Positions 43,654 through 53,153 of a stretch of DNA of 64,000 nucleotides are shown here, one piece after another. This DNA is from Saprospiraceae bacterium (GTDB lineage: Bacteria; Bacteroidota; Bacteroidia; Chitinophagales; Saprospiraceae). The notes beneath the pieces were generated by a model, which was not told the origin of the DNA, searched no databases, and saw nothing but the letters and a program-made list of their open reading frames with translations. The DNA lies in the NCBI GenBank assembly GCA_020631355.1, contig JAHDHL010000010.1, positions 1-64,000 on the forward strand, given 5' to 3'. Positions within the stretch are counted from its first letter, which is position 1; the number at the start of each line of letters is the position of its first letter. The position numbers and the translations under genes are program-made.

Positions 43654-44363
43654 GGTGTGTCTTTTTTAATGATACCTCCAATCTCGAAGATAAAGCCTTT
43701 CTCTAGGAATTCATTGTACTTTTCCTCATTGAATCGGTAAAGGAAAGCGGGTCTGTGAGAAACGCCCTGTTGTCTTTCGCATTGTTCCAATATATCCATC
43801 TTCAGAATCTTGGTTCTAAAATTCCTTTTATTGATTTCTACACCAAGGACTGTTTCATATAATTGTTGTAATTGAGTCAGGGTGAACTTGGCCGGAAGAA
43901 GTTCGAAGCCAATGGGTTGGTAAACCACCTTGCCCCTAAGTCGTTTGGTAGCTACATCCATGATTTCCTCATGGTCAAAGGCCAAGGGTGGTAACTCATC
44001 TATATTGTACCAGGCTGCATCATCAGCATCCGATGAGGCATGAATGGGATGTTCGCTTAGATTGACGAGCGCATAATAAGCAACCGAAACGACCCTACCC
44101 CTTGGGTCACGCCCTTGTTTTCCGAAAGTGAACAATTGTTCGATAAAAACATCCTTTACACCTGTTTCCTCCTCCAACTCCCTCAATGCTGCGGATTTGA
44201 GGTCTTCTTTCATATCCACGAATCCGCCGGGTAGTGCCCATTTACCAATGTAAGGCTCATGTCCTCTTTTGATGAGTAGGACTTTTAGTTCTTTTTTGTC
44301 CAGACCGAATATGATACAATCCACGGTCAGTGCAGGTCTTGGGTATTCATAAGTATATCCCAT
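43650..44363 (-). CDS. nrtR: NrtR-type NUDIX transcriptional regulator
   Basis: About 237 residues. The N-terminal NUDIX domain keeps a full NUDIX box, [24 protein letters not shown] (Gx5Ex7REUxEExGU), at about 47-70. A C-terminal winged helix-turn-helix ([29 protein letters not shown], about 160-190) binds DNA. NrtR proteins repress NAD-biosynthesis genes and are released by ADP-ribose. The setting between pncB and pncA is classical. Intact box residues mean it may also hydrolyse. The 45779-45803 palindrome before pncB is the likely operator. Confidence 0.9.
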   Translation of the reverse strand: MGYTYEYPRPALTVDCIIFGLDKKELKVLLIKRGHEPYIGKWALPGGFVDMKEDLKSAALRELEEETGVKDVFIEQLFTFGKQGRDPRGRVVSVAYYALVNLSEHPIHASSDADDAAWYNIDELPPLAFDHEEIMDVATKRLRGKVVYQPIGFELLPAKFTLTQLQQLYETVLGVEINKRNFRTKILKMDILEQCERQQGVSHRPAFLYRFNEEKYNEFLEKGFIFEIGGIIKKDTP

Positions 44364-44368
44364 GATAA

Positions 44369-45775
44369 CTATTTGTGTTTTTTGATTAATTCTAATTTCA
44401 ATTCATGTAAATTCCGTTCCAAACCGACGGGATAGGTTTCCGCATGTTGAAACAATTGCAGTTGACTTAGGGTTCTTTTCCTGATTTCGTGAATACCGGG
44501 TTTTTCATATATCAATTTTCCTTTTTTGAAAATCGGTTCCAATAGGGTTTCGAATTCCATGGTCCCAAAATCATGATTCATTCCATCCCATGTAATCATT
44601 GATTGACTACTTTCCCCACCCTCATCATTCACCATGACATCCATCACAGGTAAAGCTTCATTATAATATCTATGTGTATTCAGGATTCCGGGATTGGATA
44701 CCTTAATGGCTTGTTCAGATAGTTTGACCTTATATTCCCATTCACCTCCCTTGTCCCTTAATGCAGCCATTTTGTAGACACCTCCCAATGCAGGCTGGTC
44801 ATAAGCCGTTGATAATCGGGTTCCCACTCCCCATACGGTAATCTTTGCACCTTTCTCTTTCAACTTACGGATATTATATTCATCCAAATCATTACTAGCT
44901 ACGATTAGGGCATCCTTAAGTCCTGCCTCATCCAACAAATACCGAGCTTCGATACTCAAGGCTGCCAAGTCCCCGCTATCCAGACGAACACCTATCATCT
45001 CATATCCCTTTTGTTTCAACTCATAAGCTACCTTTATGGCATTTTTCACTCCTTGGATGGTATCATAGGTATCCACTAAAAAGATACAATTCCCGGGCAT
45101 GGCCTTAGCATAATGACGAAAGGAATCCAATTCTGTTTCATGCCCCATCACCCAACTGTGTGCATGTGTCCCTTTGACGGGTATATCATAAATCTTACCG
45201 GCCAAAACATTACTTGTTGCATGGCAACCTCCGATGTAGGCCGCCCTACTGGCTGAAATGGCTCCGTCAGGTCCCTGCGCCCTTCTAAGTCCGAATTCCA
45301 AGACGGTATCACCCTTTGCTGCATCAACAATCCTGGATGCCTTGGTTGCAATCAATGTGGAGAAATTCACAAGATTGAGTAAGGTTGTTTCTATCAATTG
45401 GGCCTGAATCAGAGGGCCCTTGATTCTGATCAATGGTGTGTGGGGAAATACGACAGTTCCCTCGGGTACTGCATCCACATCGCATTCAAACTTGAATCTT
45501 TGGAGATAATTCAAGAAAGACTCTCCGAATAATGCCTTTCCATCCCTGTCCTTGATGTTTGCCAGATAACGGATATCATCCACATCGTAACGGATATCAT
45601 TTAGATAGTCCATTACTTGTTCCAAGCCGCATGCAATCGTATATTTGCCTTGGAAAGGATGTTTTCTGAAGAATAGATGAAATACGGCCTCCTTATCATA
45701 CCAACCATTTTCCCAATAGCCATTGGCCATCGTAATTTGATAGAGGTCAGTCAACATTGAGAGATTGTAGGACAT
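44369..45775 (-). CDS. pncB: Nicotinate phosphoribosyltransferase
   Basis: Makes nicotinate mononucleotide from nicotinate and PRPP, with ATP. About 468 residues. Segments: [14 protein letters not shown] at the N-terminus, [24 protein letters not shown] (about 159-181), [22 protein letters not shown], and [12 protein letters not shown] with [10 protein letters not shown]. First gene of the operon pncB, nrtR, WG lipoprotein, pncA; only 5 bases separate it from nrtR. Likely repressed by NrtR through the palindrome overlapping its leader. Confidence 0.96.
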   Translation of the reverse strand: MSYNLSMLTDLYQITMANGYWENGWYDKEAVFHLFFRKHPFQGKYTIACGLEQVMDYLNDIRYDVDDIRYLANIKDRDGKALFGESFLNYLQRFKFECDVDAVPEGTVVFPHTPLIRIKGPLIQAQLIETTLLNLVNFSTLIATKASRIVDAAKGDTVLEFGLRRAQGPDGAISASRAAYIGGCHATSNVLAGKIYDIPVKGTHAHSWVMGHETELDSFRHYAKAMPGNCIFLVDTYDTIQGVKNAIKVAYELKQKGYEMIGVRLDSGDLAALSIEARYLLDEAGLKDALIVASNDLDEYNIRKLKEKGAKITVWGVGTRLSTAYDQPALGGVYKMAALRDKGGEWEYKVKLSEQAIKVSNPGILNTHRYYNEALPVMDVMVNDEGGESSQSMITWDGMNHDFGTMEFETLLEPIFKKGKLIYEKPGIHEIRKRTLSQLQLFQHAETYPVGLERNLHELKLELIKKHK

Positions 45776-45778
45776 ACT

Positions 45779-45803
45779 ACTTAGTTTTAATTTTAAACTA
45801 AGT
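45779..45803 (-). promoter_or_regulatory. Near-perfect palindrome before pncB, candidate NrtR operator
   Basis: A 25-base palindrome: ACTTAGTTT on one side and AAACTAAGT on the other, around TAATTTT, with 11 of 12 pairs matching. It begins 4 bases before the pncB start, so a bound regulator would cover the promoter end or leader. nrtR is the second gene of the operon, which makes NrtR the natural candidate. Confidence 0.6.
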
Positions 45804-46001
45804 TATATCCATTGGACTTCAAAATCAAGGATTGGTCACATTTTTTTCACAATCCGATGCAACTTTATATTGATTTTGGTGTCTTTTAGGTAGTATATGA
45901 TTGTTTTTAGGCATGAAAATGCTGCTTTTCATCTAATTTAGGTGCATTCTAATCGATATTGCCTTAAATTAAAGTTAAGATTAAACAACTAACCAAGCGC
46001 C

Positions 46002-46214
46002 ATGAAAAATATCAATTTCAAGACTTTTCTTTTCATCCTAATCGTGATGGCAAGTATCAGTTCTTTCACATTCCTAAATAATGTGGACAAGCTGAATCCT
46101 GAAGCCATTGGTACACCTGTACAAATAGAGCAGGTACAGGAAGTATCCCTACCTGATGTATCCATGCTTGGGAAAGCTGCAGATTTTGTAATGGATAATC
46201 TGCCAGCTGACTAA
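46002..46214 (+). CDS. Small secreted or membrane peptide, 70 residues
   Basis: A predicted signal or anchor helix (NFKTFLFILIVMASISSFTFL) followed by an acidic 45-residue tail with EQVQEVSLPDVSMLGKAADFVMDNLPAD. Not recognised. It is on the strand opposite to its neighbours, convergent with the PhoR-like gene and divergent from pncB. Codon use looks normal, so it is probably real, though short. Confidence 0.55.
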   Translation: MKNINFKTFLFILIVMASISSFTFLNNVDKLNPEAIGTPVQIEQVQEVSLPDVSMLGKAADFVMDNLPAD

Positions 46215-46244
46215 TTCACTCCGTCATTCTATCTAATGAAATAA

Positions 46245-47321
46245 TTAGGCTTTTTCCAAGGTAAATCCGAAAGTTGAGCCACGATTTACCGTACTCCTAA
46301 CATTAATGGTTTGCTGATGCACTTCGATGGTGTGTTTTACGATGGCTAGCCCAAGACCTGTTCCTCCAGCCATCCTTGACCTACTCTTGTCCACTCTATA
46401 AAAACGGTCGAATAATCTGCTGAGGTGTTCTTCAGATATTCCAATTCCATCATCTGCGACTTCTATCAGAATGACCTTATCCATATCATAAAAGCTGATT
46501 TGGGTCCGTCCCCCATCCTTTCCATACTTGATGGAATTGGAAACTAGATTTACCAGAACCTGGCTTATTTTCTCCTTGTCGGCTTTTACGATAAAGCCCT
46601 TATCTGCTCCGGACTTGAATCTCAACTCGATGCCCTTTTCCTTTGCTTTTATGAATTGTTCTTCAAAAACCAGATCAGCAAGTTCCTTGATATCAAATTC
46701 GACGATATCCAATTCAGTAGCGCCGGATTCCATGGTTGAGATTGATTCCAAATCCTGAACGATGTTATGTAATCGTTCCACATTCTTTGCTGCTTTCTTC
46801 AGATAGGCCAAATTGATGGTCTCGTCATCCAGACCACCATCTAGCAGCGTGTGCAGATATCCTTGTATATTGAAGATGGGTGTCTTCAGCTCGTGGGAAA
46901 TATCACCCATGAAGTTTCTACGGTACTCGGCCAACTTTTTTAACTCATCAATTTCTTGGGTTTGCTCCTCAGCCCAAATTTCCACTTCCTTTTCCACTTC
47001 CTCAATGATATCCTTATCCAAGTCTATCTTATTACTCTTTTCCTGAACATCCATCTTGGATTTCCGGATAGTCTTATATATGACCTTAATTTTACGATAG
47101 ATGTATCTTTCGAGAACAAGCTGGACCGTTAGGTAGGATATACAAAAGAAAATAACAGGTATGGCAAAAACAAGGTACCAGCTTAAATCCACATATGAGA
47201 ATGCCTTGATGAGTATAAAAATAATCAAAGCGGCTACCATAATGATTACCGAGGCATAGATGGCCAATTGTCGGGGTGTTGGATTCTTAAGATTCCATCT
47301 AGAATTCAAATTTATAGCCAA
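46245..47321 (-). CDS. Membrane sensor histidine kinase, PhoR-like
   Basis: About 358 residues. Two membrane helices (about 18-38 and 47-67) with almost no periplasmic loop, a coiled-coil linker (about 80-130), H-box GDISHELKTPIFNIQGYL with His 143, and HATPase with NLVSNSIKYG, DDGIGISEEHLSRLFDRFYRVD and GGTGLGLAIVKHTIE. The lack of a sensor loop suggests an internal or membrane-borne signal, as in Gram-positive-type PhoR. It overlaps the regulator gene upstream by 23 bases, so it is the kinase for that regulator. Confidence 0.92.
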   Translation of the reverse strand: MAINLNSRWNLKNPTPRQLAIYASVIIMVAALIIFILIKAFSYVDLSWYLVFAIPVIFFCISYLTVQLVLERYIYRKIKVIYKTIRKSKMDVQEKSNKIDLDKDIIEEVEKEVEIWAEEQTQEIDELKKLAEYRRNFMGDISHELKTPIFNIQGYLHTLLDGGLDDETINLAYLKKAAKNVERLHNIVQDLESISTMESGATELDIVEFDIKELADLVFEEQFIKAKEKGIELRFKSGADKGFIVKADKEKISQVLVNLVSNSIKYGKDGGRTQISFYDMDKVILIEVADDGIGISEEHLSRLFDRFYRVDKSRSRMAGGTGLGLAIVKHTIEVHQQTINVRSTVNRGSTFGFTLEKA

Positions 47322-47988
47322 TTCCCTTTACTGTTTTAATGTATGAATCACCAATCTTTTCCCTTACTTTCCTTATGTGAACATCAATGGTTCTGTTTCC
47401 TACAATGACTTCCGTTCCCCAAACCTTATTGAATATTTCTTCACGTGTAAAGACCTTACCGGGTTTGGACGTCAATAGTTCGACCAATTCGAATTCCTTT
47501 TTGGCCAGATAAATTTCCTCGCCCTTGTTTCGGACGATGAATTTTTCCCTATCAATCTCAAATTCACCATATACCAAAACCTTGGAGGCTTCTTCCGTGG
47601 CATTCCGATTCTTTCGTCTCAATAAAGCTTTGATCCGGCTGATGAAAACCCTAGGCCTGATGGGTTTTGTGATGTAGTCATCAGCACCAACCTCAAAACC
47701 TGCAATTTGGGAATAGTCCTCATTCCTGGCTGTCAGGAAAACCACAACCGTATCATCGAACTTGGTATCTTCACGGAGTTGCCTGCATACTTCGACCCCA
47801 TCCATCTTAGGCATCATGATATCCAGAATAACCAAATCAGGGTCTACTTGCTTGATTTTTTCCAGTCCTTCCTCACCATCCGAGGCTGTATTAACTACAT
47901 ATCCCTCTTTCTTTAGATTATAGGATAGGAATTCAAGGATATCCGGTTCATCATCTACAATGAATATGGACCTGGGTTTTTCTTCCAT
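47299..47988 (-). CDS. OmpR/PhoB-family response regulator
   Basis: About 229 residues. Receiver: IFIVDDEPDILEFLSYNLKKEGY, phosphoacceptor Asp 56 in LVILDIMMPKMDG, and KPIRPRVF. Winged helix: KKEFELVELLTSKPGKVFTREEIFNKVWG, RTIDVHIRKVREKIG. First gene of the pair with the kinase. TAAATTTG on the minus strand (48016-48023) is a good -7 element about 28 bases before the start. Closest in shape to PhoB; phosphate control is not shown. Confidence 0.93.
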   Translation of the reverse strand: MEEKPRSIFIVDDEPDILEFLSYNLKKEGYVVNTASDGEEGLEKIKQVDPDLVILDIMMPKMDGVEVCRQLREDTKFDDTVVVFLTARNEDYSQIAGFEVGADDYITKPIRPRVFISRIKALLRRKNRNATEEASKVLVYGEFEIDREKFIVRNKGEEIYLAKKEFELVELLTSKPGKVFTREEIFNKVWGTEVIVGNRTIDVHIRKVREKIGDSYIKTVKGIGYKFEF

Positions 47989-48015
47989 AATAGTTGTGAT
48001 AAATTATTACGATTA

Positions 48016-48023
48016 CAAATTTA
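48016..48023 (-). promoter_or_regulatory. -7 promoter element of the two-component operon
   Basis: On the minus strand this is TAAATTTG, matching TAnnTTTG, placed 28 bases before the response regulator ATG. I see no well-spaced TTG -33 partner. Confidence 0.4.
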
Positions 48024-48060
48024 CGGGATTATTCGGTATGAAGGACGAACAAATGATAAA

Positions 48061-48090
48061 GATTACTGCAATATCACATGCAGTACAATC
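48061..48090 (-). terminator. Hairpin after gamma-glutamyltransferase gene
   Basis: GATT+ACTGCA (48061-48070) pairs with TGCAGT-AC-AATC (48079-48090) with a 2-base bulge and an 8-base loop; it begins about 10 bases after the GGT stop at 48100. No strong T-run follows, so termination is likely but not certain. Confidence 0.5.
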
Positions 48091-48099
48091 TATTTAGGT

Positions 48100-49593
48100 T
48101 CAAAGTATCCGCTTTACGCCATATCTTCTACGGTCGCCAACTGCTTCTACTCCTTTTGAAGATGAACGAATTGTATGGACTCCGCCAAAATACATATGCT
48201 TATCTTCCCAAATTTTGGGTTGATAGGCTTCTATAGAAGCTCCTGGTTCTAGTCCGGGTTCGATATTCAATACTTCAGGTGTAAGGTGCATCCTTGGTGA
48301 ATGAACCGCTTCATCCACGCTCAGGCCGTAATCCATCAAGTAGTGTAATACTTGCAAAATGGCTCCGGGAATCCTGCCCGCACCACCTGTTCCTGTAACA
48401 ATCTCCGCCTTGTCCTTGGCATTCACTACGATAGTCGGAGACATCAGGGAGTTCAGTCGGGTATTCTCCTTCCAACTATAGAATCCCTCTGGTAATAATG
48501 CAGCCTCCCCAAGCATATTATTCATATAACAACTCGTACTCGGAATGATATAACCGGAGCCCTCTCCATTGGAAACGGTAATGGAAACAGCATTCCCCCA
48601 TTTATCAAGGATTCCAAAATGGGTGGTGCTCCCCCACTTCTTGTTGTAACTGATATTCTTATAAGAATCCAACTGAGAAAACAATACTTCTGGTTTTCTT
48701 ACTGTGTTTTCCATCACATCCAAGACCTTTGATAATCTCTCTTGATGTTCCTTTGACAAGTGATGCTTTACAGATGATGAATGCAATCCCAATTCACCCA
48801 ATCCCATAGCGATGACCAATCCCCCTAGACTTGGCATCCCAGTGGTATTGACTGTTTTGCCACGGTATGCTATGGAAGTAGGTATTGATGCATTCACTTG
48901 ATAATGAACAAAATCATCCAAACCTATATGTCCTTTCTTTTCTTGGCTATCCCTACTGATTCTCTGAGCAATTTCTCCCTCATAAAATTCTCTGGGCCCC
49001 TCTTTCGTCATTGAGTAAATGAAGTCACTCAAATCAGGTAGGAATAATATCTCCCCCTCTTGCAATACCTTATCATTAGGGAAATAAATCTCCTTACCCT
49101 CCTCTCCTGTCCTAATCATATTTTCCAACAACATGACATCCATGAACTGGAAAGCATCCAATGGGATTCCCTTTTTCGTCCAGTTGAGGGCTGGTTGAAC
49201 CAATTCATCTATGGGTATGGTTCCGTACTTCCTATGCATTTCGAAGATTCCCGCCATCATACCCGGAACAGCATGTGAACCATGCCCGATGTGGAAGTCT
49301 TCCAGTGCTCCTCCGAAATTGACCGTAAAAGGATAAAAGTCACAAACATCAGGACGCTGCTTGAATCTTGGTGTATGGCAGAAAAAATCAAGGATTTCCT
49401 TATGACCATCCTTGGTATGGATATTCGCAAATCCGCCACCTCCGGGGGAACTCATACATGGTTCAGAATTGAATGAAACAAACAGTGCAGTAACTGCAGC
49501 ATCATAAGCATTCCCTCCATTCAATAGGATTTCCTCAGCTACCTGCGCTGTCACTTCATGTCCCGCTACAATAACACCCTGATGGTCACTCAT
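48100..49593 (-). CDS. Gamma-glutamyltransferase-like Ntn hydrolase
   Basis: About 497 residues of the GGT family, which cleaves or transfers the gamma-glutamyl group of glutathione and similar compounds. The N-terminal ALFVSFNSEPCMSSPGGGGFA and the central TTHFGILDKWGNAVSITVSN are diagnostic; the first Thr of STTHFG (about residue 318) is the self-cleavage nucleophile. TGTGGAGRIPGAILQVLHYLMDYGLSVDEAVHSPRMH is also typical. No signal peptide is visible, unlike the periplasmic E. coli enzyme, so it may be cytosolic. Single gene. Confidence 0.9.
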   Translation of the reverse strand: MSDHQGVIVAGHEVTAQVAEEILLNGGNAYDAAVTALFVSFNSEPCMSSPGGGGFANIHTKDGHKEILDFFCHTPRFKQRPDVCDFYPFTVNFGGALEDFHIGHGSHAVPGMMAGIFEMHRKYGTIPIDELVQPALNWTKKGIPLDAFQFMDVMLLENMIRTGEEGKEIYFPNDKVLQEGEILFLPDLSDFIYSMTKEGPREFYEGEIAQRISRDSQEKKGHIGLDDFVHYQVNASIPTSIAYRGKTVNTTGMPSLGGLVIAMGLGELGLHSSSVKHHLSKEHQERLSKVLDVMENTVRKPEVLFSQLDSYKNISYNKKWGSTTHFGILDKWGNAVSITVSNGEGSGYIIPSTSCYMNNMLGEAALLPEGFYSWKENTRLNSLMSPTIVVNAKDKAEIVTGTGGAGRIPGAILQVLHYLMDYGLSVDEAVHSPRMHLTPEVLNIEPGLEPGASIEAYQPKIWEDKHMYFGGVHTIRSSSKGVEAVGDRRRYGVKRIL

Positions 49594-49773
49594 TGAAAAT
49601 TGTTAATCTTTTTTTAAATAATGGTTGAAGCACTACTACCCTTTACAAATGTATGCCCAAAATTGGATTTTATGTGTAAGTTTGGGCGAATGTGCATGGT
49701 TCCACTTTTCAGGACCAAAATAAATCAAATTTTAATCCCATTACATAATCTTTAAATAAGCTTAGGCGTTTCA

Positions 49774-52700
49774 TTGACACATCCTGTACAAGTTTTGAAT
49801 CTACCCAATTACATACTACTTACCACACTTACATTCCTTACCTCGTTCTCATATGGACAGGATACCCCTCTGTATCCCATAAAACAGGATGCCCGCTGGG
49901 GTGTCATCAATGAGAAAGGTGAGATTATCGTACAACCTTTGTATGATGCCATCGGGCATTTTAAGCAGTATGGATATGCGGTTGTTCAGAAGAATGGGAA
50001 GACAGGATTACTAAATACTTCAGGACAATTCGTTTTCCAACCCCAATATGATGATGTCAGGATTGTGAATCAGGATTTATTTGGTATTCTTGAAAACAAA
50101 CAATGGACCCTCAGGAATAAAAGGAACAAAATTATTCTGGATGGGTATGATGATCTGGATGTACTTTCGGATTCCTATGTCATATTCTGGAGGGATGGGC
50201 GATGCGGTCTTGTCTATAAGAATGGAGAAGTCATTATTCCTGCTCAATTCGAAAGGATAAAAAAAGTTAAGGACAAGCCTTATTTCCGCGTTTACAACGG
50301 TAAAAGAATGGGTATCTACCATTCAAGTGGACTGCGTATATTGAGAACAGCCTATAAGGAAGTTAAGATTCTGGAAGGTGATATTTTCCTTATCAAATCC
50401 AAATACAGATGGGGAGGAATCAATGCTTCGGGCCAGGTTCTATTCCAAGAGGAATACTCGAATTTTAGTACGGCCAATCATGGGTATCTACTCCTTTACA
50501 AGCAAGAGAAATGTTTCCTCTACGATACGAACCACCAACAATTCATACAGGAAGCATCATACAGTAATTATATCCCCTTGGGGAGCGATAGGATTGTTTT
50601 CCAAAAATTCTCAAAGGTAGGTCTTATGAATAATCAGGGGAAGATTCTTATCCCTGCCGCTTTCGAGGAAATCAGAAATTTTTCAGAGGGAATCCTAAGG
50701 GTTTATTCCAATGGGAAATGGGGCCTATTCAAATCCGATAATAGTCCTGTCAGTCAGATGGTGTATGATTACATTGCACCATTGGTCCATAATGTTTCAT
50801 TAGCCAAAAAAGGAAAAAGATTCGGCCTATTTAATGATGAGGGGAAGTTGGTTGTGAATACCATTTATGATAAAATTGAAATCAGTGCCTATAAAATCAA
50901 GGCATACAAGGATGAACAATTGACCGTATATGAAATGGTAGGTGATGGTTTTGAGAAAAGTGAGGATATCAATAAGTATGGATCCATTACCATAAAAAAA
51001 AGGAAAAGGAGGCCAAAAAAGGATGAGGAGAACTATCAATTCACCCAGTTCGAGTGGTTCTATGTTCCTGAAAAAAGAAAATGGGGTTTAAGAAATACGT
51101 CAGATGGAACATTGCGATTACCTCCTCAGTATGATTTTGTCGAGGTCAAAAGAGAACATCATTTGAGTGTGGCGGGTATCAGAAAGACCATTACAGAGGA
51201 TTTCGGAGGATTCCCGGTAAGATTCCAATTCCACTTCCACCTCATAGACCATACCTTCGGTATTCCTACATCTGAGGAACGATTCAGGGAAGTCAGATTC
51301 AATGATTTTGCGCTTGGACTACCCTCTGCACGGGTCATTCTTGAGAATGGCAGACATGGACTTGTGGACAAGAAAGGTAAGATTGTTTGCAGAGGCTATG
51401 CATTCATAGGAGAATACAATGAGGGCATGGCTCCTATGGCGATGCAGGGACGCTTGAGTTCTGGAAAAAGACAGAATACGTCAGTTATCTGTCCCATGGA
51501 AGAATACCTCATCGGTAGTTACGGTTCATATATCATTGGGGATTTTGGCAACATTCCCAGTTTTATTCCACAACTCAGTTGTGAGGATTGTTCATGGGGG
51601 TATGTGGATACATTAGGAAGAATGATGGTTCCTCCTGATTATGACATGGCACAAGAATTCCAAAGTCAGGTGGGTATAGTCAAGCGTTCGGGTCGTTGGG
51701 GTATCGTGGATTCCAAAGCGGAGGAAGTTGTTCCTTGCCAATTCAGTAAGGTGTATCGCATTGGTCAGGAAAGTAATATCATACATCTGGAGAAATCCTG
51801 TGAGAAATTCGGTTTGGTCGATTCAATGGGAGAACTCATCTGTGATGCGATTTTCGATGAGATTCGTCCTCCTGCCAATGGACTCATGGCTTTCAAAAAA
51901 GATGGAAAATGGGGTTTCATGTTACCCAATGGAAAAGCAGCTATCAAAGCACAATATGTCAAGGTTTATAATTTCGTGAATGGATATGCTGCCGTTTTTG
52001 ATGGTTCCAAGTGGGGTTTCATTGACAAAAGAGGCCAACAAACACTCCCTTGTAGCTACTCAAGGGTAGGAAATTATAGGGATGGGCTTGCTTGGGTCAG
52101 GACATCCAAGGGTGTCGGGTATGTCAATGTCAAAGGCGAATGGGTCATTCAACCCCAGTATAAGAAAGCGTATGATTTTGAGGATGGTATCGCTCGGGTG
52201 GTCATCAAGGGAAAAACTAGAATCATCAACCAACTAGGTGAATTCATCAGTAATGATCAATTCGATGACCTCAGTTCGTTTGACCGATACGGATTGGCCG
52301 TCGCCCGTAATTCAACCAAGAATAATATTCACTATTTCTTGGTGAACCGAAAGGGTGAACGAATCAATAGCCATAACTTCAGGCGCATTTACCCCTTTAA
52401 CGAAGGAATGGCGGCTGTAAAAAAGAAAAATAAGTTTGGTTTCATCAATGCTCAAGGACAAATTATCATTCCGCCCCAATTCGACCGGGTATCACAATTC
52501 TCCGAGGGATTAGCTTGGGTAAAGGTGAATGGAAGTTGCGGATATGTGAATAAGATGGGGAAATTCGTAGTAGAACCTGAATTTTCAAAGTGTAAGGATT
52601 TCGAGGATGGCAGGGCCATAGTTTATGTCAATGCCAGAAAAGGAGGATTGGTGGATAAGGATGGAGACTATGTACTGGAACCCAAACTTAATCGCCTATT

Positions 52701-53097
52701 GGCATTTACCGAAGGAAAGGGACTCGTCAAAGAAAACAGGAAATTCCACTTTGTCAGGGAGTCCGGAGAAATATACGAGGGATATTTTGATACTGCGGAA
52801 ACCTTTGAGAATGGGATTGCTTTCGTTGAGATTGATGGTAGATGGGGAATGATTAACAGCAAAGGAGTCCCTCTTATTTCTCCTAAATACAAATCCATAG
52901 AAAGAATCGCGCCCGGAATCAATAAGGTCAAGGTAGAAACACTACACGGCATAGTGAAGCCGAATGGACAGTACCTGCTCTATCCCAATTACGAGTACAT
53001 CAGATATATGGGTGGCGATGTCGTCCGTATCGAACAGGGAGGAAAAATCGGTTATATGGATTTGGATGGTAACTGGATATGGAAATTGAGGGGATAA
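49774..53097 (+). CDS. Giant WG-repeat secreted protein
   Basis: About 1107 residues, signal peptide (NYILLTTLTFLTSFSYGQ) then almost wholly WG repeats: I count about 27 units of some 35-40 residues, such as RWGVINEKGEIIVQPLYD, KWGFIDKRGQQTLPCSY and KFGFINAQGQIIIPPQFD, with a non-repeat basic insert near 400-420 (KKRKRRPKKDEE). WG (KWG) repeats are beta-units likely to form a long solenoid or propeller for binding. No ATG lies near the front; the start is TTG at 49774 or TTG at 49795. No T9SS domain. Paralogue of the WG lipoprotein at 42505. Confidence 0.85.
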   Translation: MTHPVQVLNLPNYILLTTLTFLTSFSYGQDTPLYPIKQDARWGVINEKGEIIVQPLYDAIGHFKQYGYAVVQKNGKTGLLNTSGQFVFQPQYDDVRIVNQDLFGILENKQWTLRNKRNKIILDGYDDLDVLSDSYVIFWRDGRCGLVYKNGEVIIPAQFERIKKVKDKPYFRVYNGKRMGIYHSSGLRILRTAYKEVKILEGDIFLIKSKYRWGGINASGQVLFQEEYSNFSTANHGYLLLYKQEKCFLYDTNHQQFIQEASYSNYIPLGSDRIVFQKFSKVGLMNNQGKILIPAAFEEIRNFSEGILRVYSNGKWGLFKSDNSPVSQMVYDYIAPLVHNVSLAKKGKRFGLFNDEGKLVVNTIYDKIEISAYKIKAYKDEQLTVYEMVGDGFEKSEDINKYGSITIKKRKRRPKKDEENYQFTQFEWFYVPEKRKWGLRNTSDGTLRLPPQYDFVEVKREHHLSVAGIRKTITEDFGGFPVRFQFHFHLIDHTFGIPTSEERFREVRFNDFALGLPSARVILENGRHGLVDKKGKIVCRGYAFIGEYNEGMAPMAMQGRLSSGKRQNTSVICPMEEYLIGSYGSYIIGDFGNIPSFIPQLSCEDCSWGYVDTLGRMMVPPDYDMAQEFQSQVGIVKRSGRWGIVDSKAEEVVPCQFSKVYRIGQESNIIHLEKSCEKFGLVDSMGELICDAIFDEIRPPANGLMAFKKDGKWGFMLPNGKAAIKAQYVKVYNFVNGYAAVFDGSKWGFIDKRGQQTLPCSYSRVGNYRDGLAWVRTSKGVGYVNVKGEWVIQPQYKKAYDFEDGIARVVIKGKTRIINQLGEFISNDQFDDLSSFDRYGLAVARNSTKNNIHYFLVNRKGERINSHNFRRIYPFNEGMAAVKKKNKFGFINAQGQIIIPPQFDRVSQFSEGLAWVKVNGSCGYVNKMGKFVVEPEFSKCKDFEDGRAIVYVNARKGGLVDKDGDYVLEPKLNRLLAFTEGKGLVKENRKFHFVRESGEIYEGYFDTAETFENGIAFVEIDGRWGMINSKGVPLISPKYKSIERIAPGINKVKVETLHGIVKPNGQYLLYPNYEYIRYMGGDVVRIEQGGKIGYMDLDGNWIWKLRG

Positions 53098-53153
53098 GTC
53101 CATGTTTTGGTCCCAATTCTTGCTTTCCCTACTAATTTTCTTCAAATTGAGTT

